NCBI RefSeq assembly: GCF_003287895.1
Contig: NZ_CP030280.1
Location: 350,001 to 414,000, forward strand
Origin: Blautia argi
Lineage (GTDB): Bacteria; Bacillota; Clostridia; Lachnospirales; Lachnospiraceae
Direction: 5' to 3'
Length of the DNA: 64,000 nt
Shown: piece after piece, positions 8,783 through 18,371 of the stretch
Layout: every line of letters begins with the position of its first letter
Numbering within the stretch: the stretch's first letter is position 1
Made by a program: the position numbers and the translations under genes
Notes under the pieces: generated by a model
Database searches by the model: none
What the model saw: the letters and a program-made list of their open reading frames with translations, nothing else
Told to the model about the DNA's origin: nothing

Positions 8783-9751
8783 ATGAATAAAGCCAAACAA
8801 ATACTTTTAAGGGCTCTGTCTGATCCAGAGGCAAGACTGGACGTAGAGAAGTCCAGGAAGCTGATGAATTTAAAAACTCTGGATCCATTAAAGCCTTTTT
8901 ACAGAACGTTAGATACAAAGTTTTACCGGGAGGGCAGAGAAATTCCTATTCGCATTTATTTTCCGGATACAGAGTCTTATGAGGCTCTGGAAGATATGGA
9001 AAAGGGAACCATGGAGGACAATGTTTACCCTGTGATTTTATATATTCATGGCGGCGGATTTGTGACGGAAAGTGTGGATTCCTATAACAGGGTGTGCTGG
9101 AATCTGGCAAAGCATACGGGGCATGTGGTGGTTGCCATTGATTATCCTCTGGCGCCGGAATATCGATTCCCAACGCAGATAGAGGATTGTTATGCAGTGG
9201 CAAAAGCTGTGTTTGCAGACAGGAGTCTTTTAAATACAGACCCGGATTCTATTACTATTATGGGGGACAGTGCAGGGGGGAATCTGACTGCAGCTCTGTG
9301 CCTTATGGCAAGGGACAGGGGAGAGTTTTCTCCTGCCCGTCAGATTCTGATTTATCCCTGTGTGAACAACAATTATGAAGAGCATAACGGTTTTCTTTCT
9401 CTTATGGAAAACGGAAAGGATTATCTGCTTACCAGACAGAATATGATGGATTATCTGGAGTATTACCAGTCCTGTAAGGAAGACAGAAAGAATCCGTATT
9501 TTGCGCCTCTACTGGCAAAGGATTTTACAAATCTGCCTAAAACTCTGGTGATTACCGGAGAATTTGACCCTTTAAGAGATGAAGGGGAAGCCTTTGCAGA
9601 AAAGCTGGCGCAGGGGGGAAATCAGGTGGTTTGTCATAGAATTGCAGATGGTTTCCATGGCTTTTTCCTGCTGGAGCCATTTTATCCAGCAGTGAAAGAA
9701 GCTTATGAATATATCAATGAATTTTTGAGAGAAAAGCAGGAAAATACCTGA
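8783..9751 (+). CDS. Alpha/beta-hydrolase, hormone-sensitive-lipase (Abhydrolase_3) family
   Basis: A 322-residue cytosolic esterase. The oxyanion motif HGGGF is at 89-93. The nucleophile is Ser163 in GDSAGG. The remaining triad residues are likely Asp262 (GEFDPLRD) and His292 (DGFHGFF). The length and motifs are typical of carboxylesterases that act on short acyl esters. It is followed after 19 bases by an acyltransferase and then by a DUF6320 protein, so its natural substrate may be an acyl ester made by that acyltransferase. No signal peptide is present. Confidence 0.88.
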   Translation: MNKAKQILLRALSDPEARLDVEKSRKLMNLKTLDPLKPFYRTLDTKFYREGREIPIRIYFPDTESYEALEDMEKGTMEDNVYPVILYIHGGGFVTESVDSYNRVCWNLAKHTGHVVVAIDYPLAPEYRFPTQIEDCYAVAKAVFADRSLLNTDPDSITIMGDSAGGNLTAALCLMARDRGEFSPARQILIYPCVNNNYEEHNGFLSLMENGKDYLLTRQNMMDYLEYYQSCKEDRKNPYFAPLLAKDFTNLPKTLVITGEFDPLRDEGEAFAEKLAQGGNQVVCHRIADGFHGFFLLEPFYPAVKEAYEYINEFLREKQENT

Positions 9752-9770
9752 AAGGAAGGGGGGAGCAGGT

Positions 9771-11051
9771 ATGCCAGGAAGAGAAAGAAAATGGCGTTCG
9801 CTGGAGAATCCGGCAAAGATATTTCCGGCTACCAGCGGAAAAAAAGATGAGAGGGTTTTTCGGATTTCCTGTCAGATGAAGGAGGGAATAGACCCGGAAA
9901 AGCTGCAGAAGGCTCTGGATTTATGCGTAAAGGACTATGAGCTTTTTCTCTGTGTTTTAAGGGGAGGATTGTTTTGGAATTATCTGGAGGAAACCTATTT
10001 AAGACCTGTGGTAAGAGAGGAATACAAGCCACCCTGCAGCCAGCTTTATGTTCGTGATCAGAAAAATCTGCTGTTTGAGGTAACGTATTACAAAAAGCGA
10101 ATTAATCTGGAAACTTATCACGCGCTCACAGACGGAACAGGGGCTTTGCAGTTTCTGAAATCTCTGCTTTATTATTATCTGAAGGAATTACACCCTGACA
10201 AAATCAGAGAATCTGCCGAAAAAATACGTCCGGACGCCACAGCGGCGGAGCTTTCAGAGGACAGCTTTGAAAAGTATTATTCTAACAGGGGAAAGGACGA
10301 AAAAATACCCAGATACCGGGCGCATCAAATGCATTACAGAAAGAGTGAATATCACATGCTGCACCTGACAGAAGGGATTGTATCTGTAAAGGAGCTGTTG
10401 AAAATTGCCCGTGCCCATAGTACGACTCTTACGGTATATCTTACGGCTGTATACCTGTGTGCCATTGCAAAGGATATGAGTGAAAAACAGAAGAGAAAGC
10501 CGGTGGCGCTGATGATTCCTGTGAATCTGAGAAACTATTTTCCTTCTGATTCTGTGCGGAATTTCTTTGGGTGGATTGACATTGGATATGATTTTTCCAG
10601 ACAGAGTGAGAAGTTGGAGGACGTGATTGCCTTTACAGCAGCCTTCTTTAAGAAGGAATTGACGCCGGAGCGGATTGCTGCCAGAATGAATGGATTTATG
10701 CGTATGGAAAAGAATCCGTTTATGCGCCTTTTGCCTCTTCCGGTGAAGCTGTGGGGCATGCAGGCAGGGGCGAAATTGTCCTCTGCAAACGGTACGGCAG
10801 TGTTTTCCAATATTGGAAAAATCACTATGCCGGAGGAATGTGGGGAGTATATAGACTGGTTCGATTTTTATACCACAACGCCGAAAATGGAAATCTGCAT
10901 GTGTTCCTTTGAGGATAACCTGACGATTAGTTTTACTTCCCAGTTTGCAGACAGTCCTGTGGAGCGGAATTTCTTCCGTATACTCACAGAAAACGGTACA
11001 AAGGTACGGATTATTTCCTGGAATGAAGAAGACTGGAAAGGGGGAAAATAG
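9771..11051 (+). CDS. Alcohol-acetyltransferase/condensation-like acyltransferase
   Basis: A 426-residue protein with the chloramphenicol-acetyltransferase/condensation-domain fold. The catalytic HxxxDG motif is HALTDG with His117. A DFxTT-like segment (WFDFYTTTPKMEI) lies near residue 365. It resembles the alcohol acetyltransferase-like proteins found in clostridia beside DUF6320 genes. The acyl donor is probably an acyl-CoA. The acceptor is unknown; a lipid or polyketide-like alcohol is possible. It starts at an ATG with GGGGGAGCAGGT upstream, and stops three bases before the DUF6320 start codon. Confidence 0.75.
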   Translation: MPGRERKWRSLENPAKIFPATSGKKDERVFRISCQMKEGIDPEKLQKALDLCVKDYELFLCVLRGGLFWNYLEETYLRPVVREEYKPPCSQLYVRDQKNLLFEVTYYKKRINLETYHALTDGTGALQFLKSLLYYYLKELHPDKIRESAEKIRPDATAAELSEDSFEKYYSNRGKDEKIPRYRAHQMHYRKSEYHMLHLTEGIVSVKELLKIARAHSTTLTVYLTAVYLCAIAKDMSEKQKRKPVALMIPVNLRNYFPSDSVRNFFGWIDIGYDFSRQSEKLEDVIAFTAAFFKKELTPERIAARMNGFMRMEKNPFMRLLPLPVKLWGMQAGAKLSSANGTAVFSNIGKITMPEECGEYIDWFDFYTTTPKMEICMCSFEDNLTISFTSQFADSPVERNFFRILTENGTKVRIISWNEEDWKGGK

Positions 11052-11053
11052 TC

Positions 11054-11719
11054 ATGCAGTATTGCAGTAAGTGCAGAGTTTTTATAGAAAATCCTCATGA
11101 AAGATGTCCTCTTTGTCAGGGGAAATTAGAGGGAGAAGCCAAAGAGGAAGAGAAGCTTTTTCCAGATTTGACAGAGCAGAAGAACAGGCTTTTTCTTGGA
11201 TTTCGGATGTTCACCTTTTGCTGTATTGCACTGATTGTGCTTGGGCTGGCAGCCAATGTTATGTTTCCTATGAAAATATTCTGGGCCGGTTTTTTGGCAG
11301 CAGCCGTGACGTGTATGTGGATACTTACCACAGTGGCTTTTGTAAAAAGAAGAAACCTTTTGAAAAATACACTTTGGCAAATGGTACTTTTGTGTGGTGT
11401 TTTTGTGTTCTGGGATTTCCTTACAGGTTACCGCGGTTGGTCCCTGGAATACGGAATTCCGGTTGTGATTCTGGCGGTTTTTCCGGTGCTTACAGTAATG
11501 GTAAAGCTTATGAAGCTACCCGCAGCCTATTATATGATTTATTATTTACTGACATGTGCAGCAGGGCTTTTGCAGCTTTTATTTTGGGCAGTGGGATTGA
11601 TTGAAATGCATCGCCTCTGCGTGCTTTGCGGCGCTGTTTCCGCCCTGGTTTTTGTCGGACTTTGGATTTTTCGGGGGAAATATGTGGTAGAAGAAATGCG
11701 GAAAAAGACACATATGTAG
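11054..11719 (+). CDS. DUF6320 protein: zinc ribbon plus membrane helices
   Basis: A 221-residue protein. The N-terminal zinc ribbon uses Cys4, Cys7, Cys18 and Cys21 (CSKC...CPLC). About six transmembrane helices follow from residue 45 to 215. No enzymatic motif is seen. Members occur next to alcohol-acetyltransferase-like genes, and the tight spacing here suggests the two proteins act together, perhaps with the DUF6320 protein as membrane anchor. Biochemical function is unknown. Confidence 0.75.
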   Translation: MQYCSKCRVFIENPHERCPLCQGKLEGEAKEEEKLFPDLTEQKNRLFLGFRMFTFCCIALIVLGLAANVMFPMKIFWAGFLAAAVTCMWILTTVAFVKRRNLLKNTLWQMVLLCGVFVFWDFLTGYRGWSLEYGIPVVILAVFPVLTVMVKLMKLPAAYYMIYYLLTCAAGLLQLLFWAVGLIEMHRLCVLCGAVSALVFVGLWIFRGKYVVEEMRKKTHM

Positions 11720-11730
11720 AAGCAAAAACA

Positions 11731-11786
11731 AGGCTGAATTCTTATGGAACAAGGTAAGGTTGGTATAAGGATTCAGCCTTCTTTAT
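11731..11786. terminator. Bidirectional terminator between convergent operons
   Basis: AGGCTGAATTCTTA at 11731-11744 pairs with TAAGGATTCAGCCT, ending at 11779. T-rich tracts lie on both sides (CTTTATTA on plus, TGTTTTTGC on minus). It serves the DUF6320 operon and the converging two-component operon. Confidence 0.8.
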
Positions 11787-11798
11787 TACTCGATTTTA

Positions 11799-14033
11799 TT
11801 AGTAATTTTTCAAAAACGTAATTTCCACAGTAAACAAATCAGCATCTGTGAAGACTTCCAGCCGTCCGCCCTGCAGCTCGGTAAAGCTTTTGGCAATGGC
11901 AAGACCCAGTCCGCTTCCCTCCGTATTTCTGGAGGAATCTCCCCGTACAAAACGTTCGGTAATCTCATTTGGATTAAAATCCAGCTCGGTTGCGGAAATA
12001 TTTTTCATGGAAATTTTCACATGGTTTTCTGTGTTTTCCATATTGATATAAACGCGTGTTCCGGGCATTGCATATTTCGTGATGTTTACCAGCAGGTTTT
12101 CAAATACCCGGTAAGTTCTCTGGCTGTCCAGCGGAAGAATCACTTTTTCTTCCGGAAGCTGCCAGCGGAATGCCAGGTCTGTGGCAGCTATTTTGTCTTG
12201 AAGCTCCAGTTTTACCTGACGCAGCAGGCTGACAATATCAATGTCCATGATGTTTAAAGTCACGGTCTTGCTGGTTGCCTTACTGATTTCAAACAAGTCT
12301 TCAATAAGGAATTTCAGACGGTTTGCTTTCTGATCCAGAATCTGGATATAACGGTTTCGCTCGTCCTCCGGTAAATCCTTCTGCTTCAGTAAATCCACAT
12401 AAGTGATAATCGCTGTCAGAGGTGTTTTCAGGTCATGGGAAACATTGGTAATCAGGTCTGTTTTCATCTTTGTACTTTTTACCTCTTCTTCTACAGCCTT
12501 GCTGAATCCATTCTGAATCTTTGTGATTTCCTCGCGGAAGGGTTCAAACACGCCTAAATCTTCTGGAATGGTACCGTTTAAATTGCCCTTTGCAAGTTCA
12601 TTGGTGGCTTCCAGAAGAAGCTCATACTGTCCCTGGATTTTCCGCAGATATTTCCGCAGCAGGAAGAACAGACCAATGGAGTAAAATACCAGCACGCCGA
12701 TTCCGAAGACCCACATCATACTGATAACGCCAAGGATAATAAAGTTAATCAGCACGATTTTCAGTAAGGCGCGGTTGCCGTCTTCTTTCAGGTTGATATG
12801 TAGAAGACTGTCATAGGTTCTACGGCAGATTTTACACAGCCACGGCCAGAGGCGATAGGTAAGAACCCGTTCTCTGATGTATTGTTTGACACCCATGGTA
12901 AAGATATTTCTCAGGCAACCCACAACCCAGTAGCACAGGGTAAAGAGGAAAATCCAGCCAAAAAGTCCCCAAACGTATTGCAGTACATTTGAAATATCCT
13001 CCGGTGCGCCGATGCTGGTCAGTACATTGTAAATGGAGCGGGAATTCAGCGCACGGATATCAGAAAGTACGGCAGCGGCCGTACCCATACCGATGATACC
13101 GGCTGTTGCCACAAATTCAAATGGTACATGGAAGATTTTTTCATCGCCCGTTTCCAGCGGCTTAATAAACGGAAGCAGAAGTGCCACCAGAGCCACAAAG
13201 CCTGCCAAAGCCAGAAACAGAACGATTAAATCATCACTGTCACCGTTCGCATCAGTCAGGAAAAAGTCTGCGTAGCCGTCCTCCTGGAAAGCAGCCATGG
13301 CTGTTTTTGTCATGGCAAAGCAGTAGATTCTTTCTGATGGCTTCTGGAAGGGCTTTTGGAAATTGTAATAGTCCTCATAGTCTTCTACCGGGTTTTGCTT
13401 TGCAATTTCATTGAGCATCTGAGAAGCATTGTCTTTTTGGTGAGAGAGGAAGGCAGTAGATTTTACAGTTCCGCTTTTTCCGTATTCTACAAATGCAGCA
13501 AAGGCGTATTCAGAATTTTTATCAAGCACTCCGGTAGAGCGCATACGGGAAAGGCTCTGGTAAAGAGAATGACTTTTGTCTGTGCTTTCCCGGTTGGTAT
13601 CAATGATGCCTTTATCTTCTGTATCCAGTACATCGTATTCCATGTAGGTGCGAAGTGTAGAAAAGTCGGATTCCCAGTCATCGTATCTGTTTTCCATATC
13701 ATAGGCCACACTTTCAGAATCGGAGTATTCCGAATCTTCCTTATCATTATCAAAATCACTTTCCGTTTCTTGTTTGCTTCCTGTGCCAAAGAAGATATCG
13801 TAAGGGCGCAAGGCCTTTCCGCTTTCATTTTGCACCTCTTCTCCATAGAGTACATAGCAGTCCTTGATTAACTGATACATCAGCTCAGAATCTGTATAAG
13901 AAGAATCTGTCTGATTGTTTTGCTGCCTGATATAATGAGGCCGTATCACCATCATGGCAAGTGATGGCAGCAAAATCACCAATGCCATAATAACGGCTGT
14001 CAGTTTATGATAATTTTTCAATTTTGTATCCAA
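11799..14033 (-). CDS. Multi-spanning sensor histidine kinase
   Basis: A 744-residue kinase. TM1 (about 13-31) is followed by a long acidic extracytoplasmic domain (about 35-265). Several membrane helices lie between about 267 and 470. A HAMP-like linker leads to HisKA with His533 in ITNVSHDLKTP. In the catalytic domain the N box is FENLLVNITKYA and the G box GSGLGLAIAKS, but the canonical DxGxG box is replaced by NISATELDFNPNEI, a variant common in this clostridial kinase family. It overlaps the response-regulator gene by 29 bases. The TTG at 14033 is the furthest start; a TTG four codons later is an alternative. The signal is unknown. Confidence 0.85.
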   Translation of the reverse strand: MDTKLKNYHKLTAVIMALVILLPSLAMMVIRPHYIRQQNNQTDSSYTDSELMYQLIKDCYVLYGEEVQNESGKALRPYDIFFGTGSKQETESDFDNDKEDSEYSDSESVAYDMENRYDDWESDFSTLRTYMEYDVLDTEDKGIIDTNRESTDKSHSLYQSLSRMRSTGVLDKNSEYAFAAFVEYGKSGTVKSTAFLSHQKDNASQMLNEIAKQNPVEDYEDYYNFQKPFQKPSERIYCFAMTKTAMAAFQEDGYADFFLTDANGDSDDLIVLFLALAGFVALVALLLPFIKPLETGDEKIFHVPFEFVATAGIIGMGTAAAVLSDIRALNSRSIYNVLTSIGAPEDISNVLQYVWGLFGWIFLFTLCYWVVGCLRNIFTMGVKQYIRERVLTYRLWPWLCKICRRTYDSLLHINLKEDGNRALLKIVLINFIILGVISMMWVFGIGVLVFYSIGLFFLLRKYLRKIQGQYELLLEATNELAKGNLNGTIPEDLGVFEPFREEITKIQNGFSKAVEEEVKSTKMKTDLITNVSHDLKTPLTAIITYVDLLKQKDLPEDERNRYIQILDQKANRLKFLIEDLFEISKATSKTVTLNIMDIDIVSLLRQVKLELQDKIAATDLAFRWQLPEEKVILPLDSQRTYRVFENLLVNITKYAMPGTRVYINMENTENHVKISMKNISATELDFNPNEITERFVRGDSSRNTEGSGLGLAIAKSFTELQGGRLEVFTDADLFTVEITFLKNY

Positions 14034-14718
14034 CTCCCCACACCACCTTTAAATATTTTGGTTCCTTCGGATTAATCTCAATCTTTTCACGGATATTCCG
14101 CACATGCACCATAACGGTTTCTGTGTTAATGGCTCTTTCGTTCCATACCCGCTCATAAATTTCATCGGCTGAGAATACTCTTCCGGGATTTTTGATAAGC
14201 AACAGAAGAATTTTAAACTCCATGGGAGTCATTTTTACAGGTACGTCATCTACACGGACTTCAAAGGTATTTTCATTTACTTCCAACCCTCCTATGGTGT
14301 AAATGGTGTCTGTGCGTTCCTCTTCCTTTGCCTGCAGTTTTTCCATAAAACGGCGATATCTTCGCATCTGGGAATTTACTCTTGCCATTAATTCCATGGG
14401 GGTGAAAGGCTTTGTAACATAGTCATCTGCACCGATGTTCAATCCCATAACCTTATCTACCTCTTCGGATTTGGCGGAGAGCATAATCACTGGAAAGTCA
14501 TGTTTTTCACGCAGTTTCATAGTCATGGTAATGCCGTCCATGCGGGGCATCATAATGTCCACAATGGCGAGATGAATTTCTTCTTTTTCCAGAACCTTCA
14601 GCCCTTCCATGCCATCTCCTGCCATGAAAACCTTATATCCCTGGCTCTTCAGATAAATGGCAACTCCTTCCCTGATATCTTTGTCGTCTTCTACAATTAA
14701 AATGTGATTCATGTCCAT
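14005..14718 (-). CDS. OmpR-family response regulator
   Basis: A 237-residue regulator. The receiver domain has Asp54 in IVDIMMPRMDG and Lys in LSAKSEE. The winged-helix DNA-binding domain (about 135-235) includes VKMTPMEFKILLLLIKNPGRVFS and WGVGYKIEKL. The start at 14718 is set by GGAGATAGTACC just upstream; the frame is open 16 codons further without a ribosome site. It is first gene of the operon, with the kinase translated from its 3' end. Target genes are unknown. Confidence 0.92.
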   Translation of the reverse strand: MDMNHILIVEDDKDIREGVAIYLKSQGYKVFMAGDGMEGLKVLEKEEIHLAIVDIMMPRMDGITMTMKLREKHDFPVIMLSAKSEEVDKVMGLNIGADDYVTKPFTPMELMARVNSQMRRYRRFMEKLQAKEEERTDTIYTIGGLEVNENTFEVRVDDVPVKMTPMEFKILLLLIKNPGRVFSADEIYERVWNERAINTETVMVHVRNIREKIEINPKEPKYLKVVWGVGYKIEKLS

Positions 14719-14864
14719 GGTACTATCTCCTGTTCCTCTGTCTATGCTATAGATGATAAAATACAAAATGAAAAAGTGACGTGTAAAAAAACAAAAGAAT
14801 TTCTAAAGAAAACCTTCCCAGAAAACTCAGGAAAAGGAGAAATCTGCGAAGGTATAAAATACGG

Positions 14865-15968
14865 TTATTTTCCGAAAAATTCTTTGATTCTGTCAAGACG
14901 CGTGGTCATTGAGGCAAGCATAGCGTCTGCAAGCACCAGCGCTGCCATGGATTCCACCACAACAACGGCTCTTGGCACAATAATGGGGTCATGACGTCCC
15001 TTAATACAAAGCTCTATGTTTTCCCCCTGTCGGTTCACGGTTTCCTGAGGAGCTGCAACAGAAGGGGTAGGCTTAAAGGCTGTCCGGAAAAGGATAGGTG
15101 TGCCGTCACTGATTCCTCCTGTAATACCTCCGGAATGGTTGGTCTTTTTGACAATATTTCCTTCCTCGTCCATGCGGTAGGCATCATTGTTTTCCAGTCC
15201 GGTCAGGCGGGCAGCGTTCATGCCTTCCCCGATTTCGAAGCCTTTTACAGCCCCGATAGAGAACATGGCCTTTGCCAGAGCTGCGTCCAGCTTTTCAAAG
15301 GCAGGTTCTCCCAATCCTGCGGGAACTCCGGTGATTTCACATTCTACCATACCCCCGGAGGAGTTGGTTTCCTTCATGCATTTTTCCAGATATTCCTGTG
15401 CCTTCTGTGCCGCCTGTGCGTCCGGCATGTAAAGGGCATTGTTTAAAATTTCTTCCTTTGAGAAGTATTCCCGATTGATTTGTACAGGACCGATGGAGCA
15501 GGCGTATGCAGATACAGAAACCCCCAGCTCCTTTAAAAATTTTGCGGCAATGGCGCCGGCAGCTACACGTCCAATAGTTTCCCGGCCGGAGGAGCGTCCG
15601 CCGCCTCTGTAATCCCGAAATCCGTATTTGCGGTCATAGTTTAAATCCGCATGTCCGGGGCGGTAGGAGTTGGCAATTTCACCGTAATCCCGGGAACGCT
15701 GGTCAGTATTGAATACCATAAGGGAAATGGGAGTCCCTGTGGTTTTGCCCTCAAAAACGCCGGAGAGAATTTCTATCCGGTCGGCTTCGTTTCTCTTTGT
15801 AGTGTATCGGGACTGTCCCGGCTTTCTTCTGTCCAGAAATTGTTGAATATCTTCTTCTGAAAGGGAAAGTCCGGCAGGACAGCCGTCTACCACAACGCCG
15901 ATGCCTTTTCCATGAGATTCCCCCCAGGTTGTAATACGAAAAATATTTCCAAATGTTGAACCGTACAT
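14865..15968 (-). CDS. aroC: Chorismate synthase
   Basis: A 367-residue enzyme that converts 5-enolpyruvylshikimate-3-phosphate to chorismate using reduced FMN, the last shikimate-pathway step. Signatures seen are TWGESHGKGIGVVVDGCPAG near the N-terminus, a FRDYRGGGRSSGRET loop with its conserved Arg/Ser residues (about 118-131), and GGITGG plus FKPTPSV (about 280-305). The length is normal for the family. GGGGGAG precedes the start. The chorismate it makes would feed PabA/PabB encoded 4 kb downstream. Confidence 0.97.
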   Translation of the reverse strand: MYGSTFGNIFRITTWGESHGKGIGVVVDGCPAGLSLSEEDIQQFLDRRKPGQSRYTTKRNEADRIEILSGVFEGKTTGTPISLMVFNTDQRSRDYGEIANSYRPGHADLNYDRKYGFRDYRGGGRSSGRETIGRVAAGAIAAKFLKELGVSVSAYACSIGPVQINREYFSKEEILNNALYMPDAQAAQKAQEYLEKCMKETNSSGGMVECEITGVPAGLGEPAFEKLDAALAKAMFSIGAVKGFEIGEGMNAARLTGLENNDAYRMDEEGNIVKKTNHSGGITGGISDGTPILFRTAFKPTPSVAAPQETVNRQGENIELCIKGRHDPIIVPRAVVVVESMAALVLADAMLASMTTRLDRIKEFFGK

Positions 15969-15982
15969 AATTTATCTCCCCC

Positions 15983-16261
15983 TTATAAGCCGAACATGGT
16001 GTATGCAATAATTGCCGCTACTGCCTGAATCAGTAGAATCACCGGCAGCCCCACAGAAAATTTGGGGTGCTTTGTTTTATGATGAAAAATCCGCATGCCG
16101 CAGATAGCGCCCAGGGAACCGCCGCAAATGGCAATGCCCAGAAGGGCTTTTTCTGAGATTCTCCACTGATGCATTTTTGCCTTTTGCTTGTCAATGCCAA
16201 AGCAGGCAAATGCCAGCAGATTTACAACAACCAGGTACATTACAATATTTTTAACAATCAA
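15983..16261 (-). CDS. DUF1294 small membrane protein
   Basis: A 92-residue protein with two or three hydrophobic segments. The DUF1294 hallmark FGIDKQKAKMHQWRISE (about 23-38) is followed by GGSLGAICGM and FHHKTKHPKF. Function is unknown in this family, which is sometimes fused to a cold-shock domain; no such fusion exists here. The TTG at 16261 is preceded by GGAGTG at 8-base spacing. It lies 14 bases from aroC and 3 bases from the asparaginase gene, so it is probably cotranscribed with both. Confidence 0.85.
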   Translation of the reverse strand: MIVKNIVMYLVVVNLLAFACFGIDKQKAKMHQWRISEKALLGIAICGGSLGAICGMRIFHHKTKHPKFSVGLPVILLIQAVAAIIAYTMFGL

Positions 16262-16264
16262 GAA

Positions 16265-17293
16265 TTACACTCCTTTGTAGCTGTTTCCCGCAACATCGGG
16301 AAGGGTGATTTCCCCTGCCAGATTTCGGTAAAACATTTCTTCTATTTTTTTGCGTTCCCAGTGCTTTCCGAGAATCCACATAACCTTTGTGACCACAGCC
16401 TCTGTACTCATGTCATAGGCCTGGAAAACTCCGGCATCCAGAGCAATTTTCCCTGTTTCATAAAGAGAGAGATTGCTGCCCTCATAAGGACACTGGCTTT
16501 TTACTACCACAATCATGCCTTTTTGGATTACGTCCTTTAAGTCGTCAATAACCTCAGAGGAGAGCGTGGGCATGCCGCCCATGCCAAAGGCTTCGATAAT
16601 CAGTCCCCGGTAGCCCTGTTCAAAGAGAAGCTGGAAAATTTTACCGTCAAAGCCGGGCACTAATTTAATAAGAAAGACTTTTTCTTCCAGTTTTGTTTCC
16701 AGTGTACATTTGCCCCTTGGGCCGGGGATATAGGAACGCCGCAAGTCCAGTCCCCAGGAATTGACTTCTCCCACATAGGGATAGTTGATGCTTTCAAAGG
16801 CATGAAAACTGGTAGTGCGTACCTTGGACGCTCTGGTTCCAAGGATTACCTTGCGGTTAAAAGCAAGGAAGATTCCCGGCATTTCGCTGCCTGCCATGTG
16901 AATGGCGCAGCGGCAGTTCTCCACAGCGTCTGCCAGAGGATTCATAATAGAAAGCTGGCTTCCTGTAATAACTACAGGAATAGGAATGTTGGGCAGCATA
17001 AAGGACAAGGCGGAGGAAGTGTATGCCATGGTGTCTGTTCCATGGAAAATTACGATTCCGTCATAGGTCATATACTGCTCGTAAATAGTTTTGGCAATGG
17101 TCTGCCAGTTGGAGGGCTGAATATTTGCACTGTCCAGTTGGAAAAGCTCCAGAAAATCCACATCATAGAAATCTGTGATATCGGAAATATAGGAGAGAAT
17201 ATCCTTGCTGGAGAGTCCCGGCGTCAGTCCTTTTTCGTCGGGTACACAGGCAAGAGTGCCGCCTGTGGTAATAATCAGAATTTTCTTTTTCAT
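16265..17293 (-). CDS. ansA: Type I (cytosolic) L-asparaginase
   Basis: A 342-residue amidohydrolase that splits asparagine to aspartate and ammonia. The first catalytic region is ITTGGTLAC with the nucleophilic Thr near residue 13. The second is VIFHGTDTMAYTSSAL (about 83-98), carrying the Thr-Asp pair. No signal peptide is present, which fits the cytosolic type I class. AGGAAA precedes the ATG. It sits in a minus-strand run of metabolic genes with near-zero spacing. Confidence 0.93.
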   Translation of the reverse strand: MKKKILIITTGGTLACVPDEKGLTPGLSSKDILSYISDITDFYDVDFLELFQLDSANIQPSNWQTIAKTIYEQYMTYDGIVIFHGTDTMAYTSSALSFMLPNIPIPVVITGSQLSIMNPLADAVENCRCAIHMAGSEMPGIFLAFNRKVILGTRASKVRTTSFHAFESINYPYVGEVNSWGLDLRRSYIPGPRGKCTLETKLEEKVFLIKLVPGFDGKIFQLLFEQGYRGLIIEAFGMGGMPTLSSEVIDDLKDVIQKGMIVVVKSQCPYEGSNLSLYETGKIALDAGVFQAYDMSTEAVVTKVMWILGKHWERKKIEEMFYRNLAGEITLPDVAGNSYKGV

Positions 17294-17296
17294 GGT

Positions 17297-18160
17297 TTAT
17301 TTTCCTGCTTCCCATCGTCCTGAAGCGCCGCAGGGCAGTACCAGTCCGCTCTGGGTTACAGGAAGTCCGATTTCCTGTGAATCTACGGTTCCGTTGAATT
17401 TCCTTAATTCTGTTGCCAGCATGTAGGTCAGTACTGCAGGTGCAAGTCCTGTGGTATAGGAGTTTACAAGGAAAAACAGTGGGTCATCAGAGAGAATCTG
17501 GGTACACAGTTTAATCAGAGGGTGAATGGCGTCCTCAATTTTCCAGATTTCCCCCTTGGGGCCTCTTCCGTAAGAAGGCGGGTCCATGATAATGGCATCG
17601 TATTTGTTTCCTCTGCGGATTTCCCGCTCTACAAATTTTACGCAGTCATCCACCAGCCAGCGAATAGGTGCGTCCTTCAGTCCTGAGGATACTGCGTTTT
17701 CCTTTGCCCAGGAAACCATGCCTTTAGAGGCGTCTACATGGGTAACAGCCGCGCCTGCCGCAGCGGCTGCCAGGGTTGCGCCTCCGGTGTAGGCAAAGAG
17801 ATTTAATACTTTAATGGGACGTCCGGCATTTTTAATTTTTTCGGAGAACCAGTCCCAGTTTGCCGCCTGCTCCGGAAAAAGACCGGTGTGTTTAAAGCTG
17901 AAGGGTTTTAAGTTAAAGGTCAGGCTCTTGTACTGAATGGTCCACTGCTCCGGCAAGTCAAAAAACTCCCATTCTCCGCCGCCTTTTTTGCTGCGGTGGT
18001 AGTGACCGTTCATTTTCTTCCAGCCTTTGTGTGTTTTTGGGGTGTCCCAGATGACCTGTGGGTCCGGGCGCACCAGAAGGTAATCGCCCCAGCGTTCCAG
18101 CTTTTCTCCTTTTGAAGTGTCTATAATTTCATAATCTTTCCATTGATTGGCAATCCACAT
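17297..18160 (-). CDS. RlmI/RlmK-like class I SAM-dependent methyltransferase
   Basis: A 287-residue methyltransferase, probably acting on rRNA. The SAM-binding motif I is VLNLFAYTGGATLAAAAAGA, the acidic loop is VTHVDASKGMVSWAKENA, and the catalytic motif IV is IIMDPPSYGRG. The N-terminal PUA domain of full-length RlmI is missing, as in many Firmicute members. The start at 18160 (MWIANQWKDYE) is supported by AGAAAGGA upstream and by the usual family N-terminus; the frame is open 13 codons further. It is the first gene of the ansA-DUF1294-aroC run. The target nucleotide cannot be told. Confidence 0.85.
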   Translation of the reverse strand: MWIANQWKDYEIIDTSKGEKLERWGDYLLVRPDPQVIWDTPKTHKGWKKMNGHYHRSKKGGGEWEFFDLPEQWTIQYKSLTFNLKPFSFKHTGLFPEQAANWDWFSEKIKNAGRPIKVLNLFAYTGGATLAAAAAGAAVTHVDASKGMVSWAKENAVSSGLKDAPIRWLVDDCVKFVEREIRRGNKYDAIIMDPPSYGRGPKGEIWKIEDAIHPLIKLCTQILSDDPLFFLVNSYTTGLAPAVLTYMLATELRKFNGTVDSQEIGLPVTQSGLVLPCGASGRWEAGK

Positions 18161-18342
18161 GGCAGAATCGTCCTTTCTGTAAATATTGTATTTATTCATA
18201 ACGTGTTTCTTCTATAATAAGTGGACAGCGTCAGAAACGCTGCAATATGGTCGCTCTTAGTATAACAGAAGGAAGGGAAGCAGGCAAGGAGGGATTGAGG
18301 TATCAAGGGGAGCTCAAGTTCAAGTAGACAGAGAGAAAAAGA

Positions 18343-18371
18343 TTGACAGAAAGATTATCAGGGGCTAAAAT
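18343..18371 (+). promoter_or_regulatory. Outer plus-strand promoter
   Basis: TTGACA at 18343-18348, a 17-base spacer and TAAAAT at 18366-18371. It faces the Rpn-like gene about 240 bases away. Confidence 0.5.

Noticed and set aside
13356..13871. 171-codon plus-strand frame
   Set aside because: It is antisense to the large histidine kinase gene and has no family resemblance or ribosome site.
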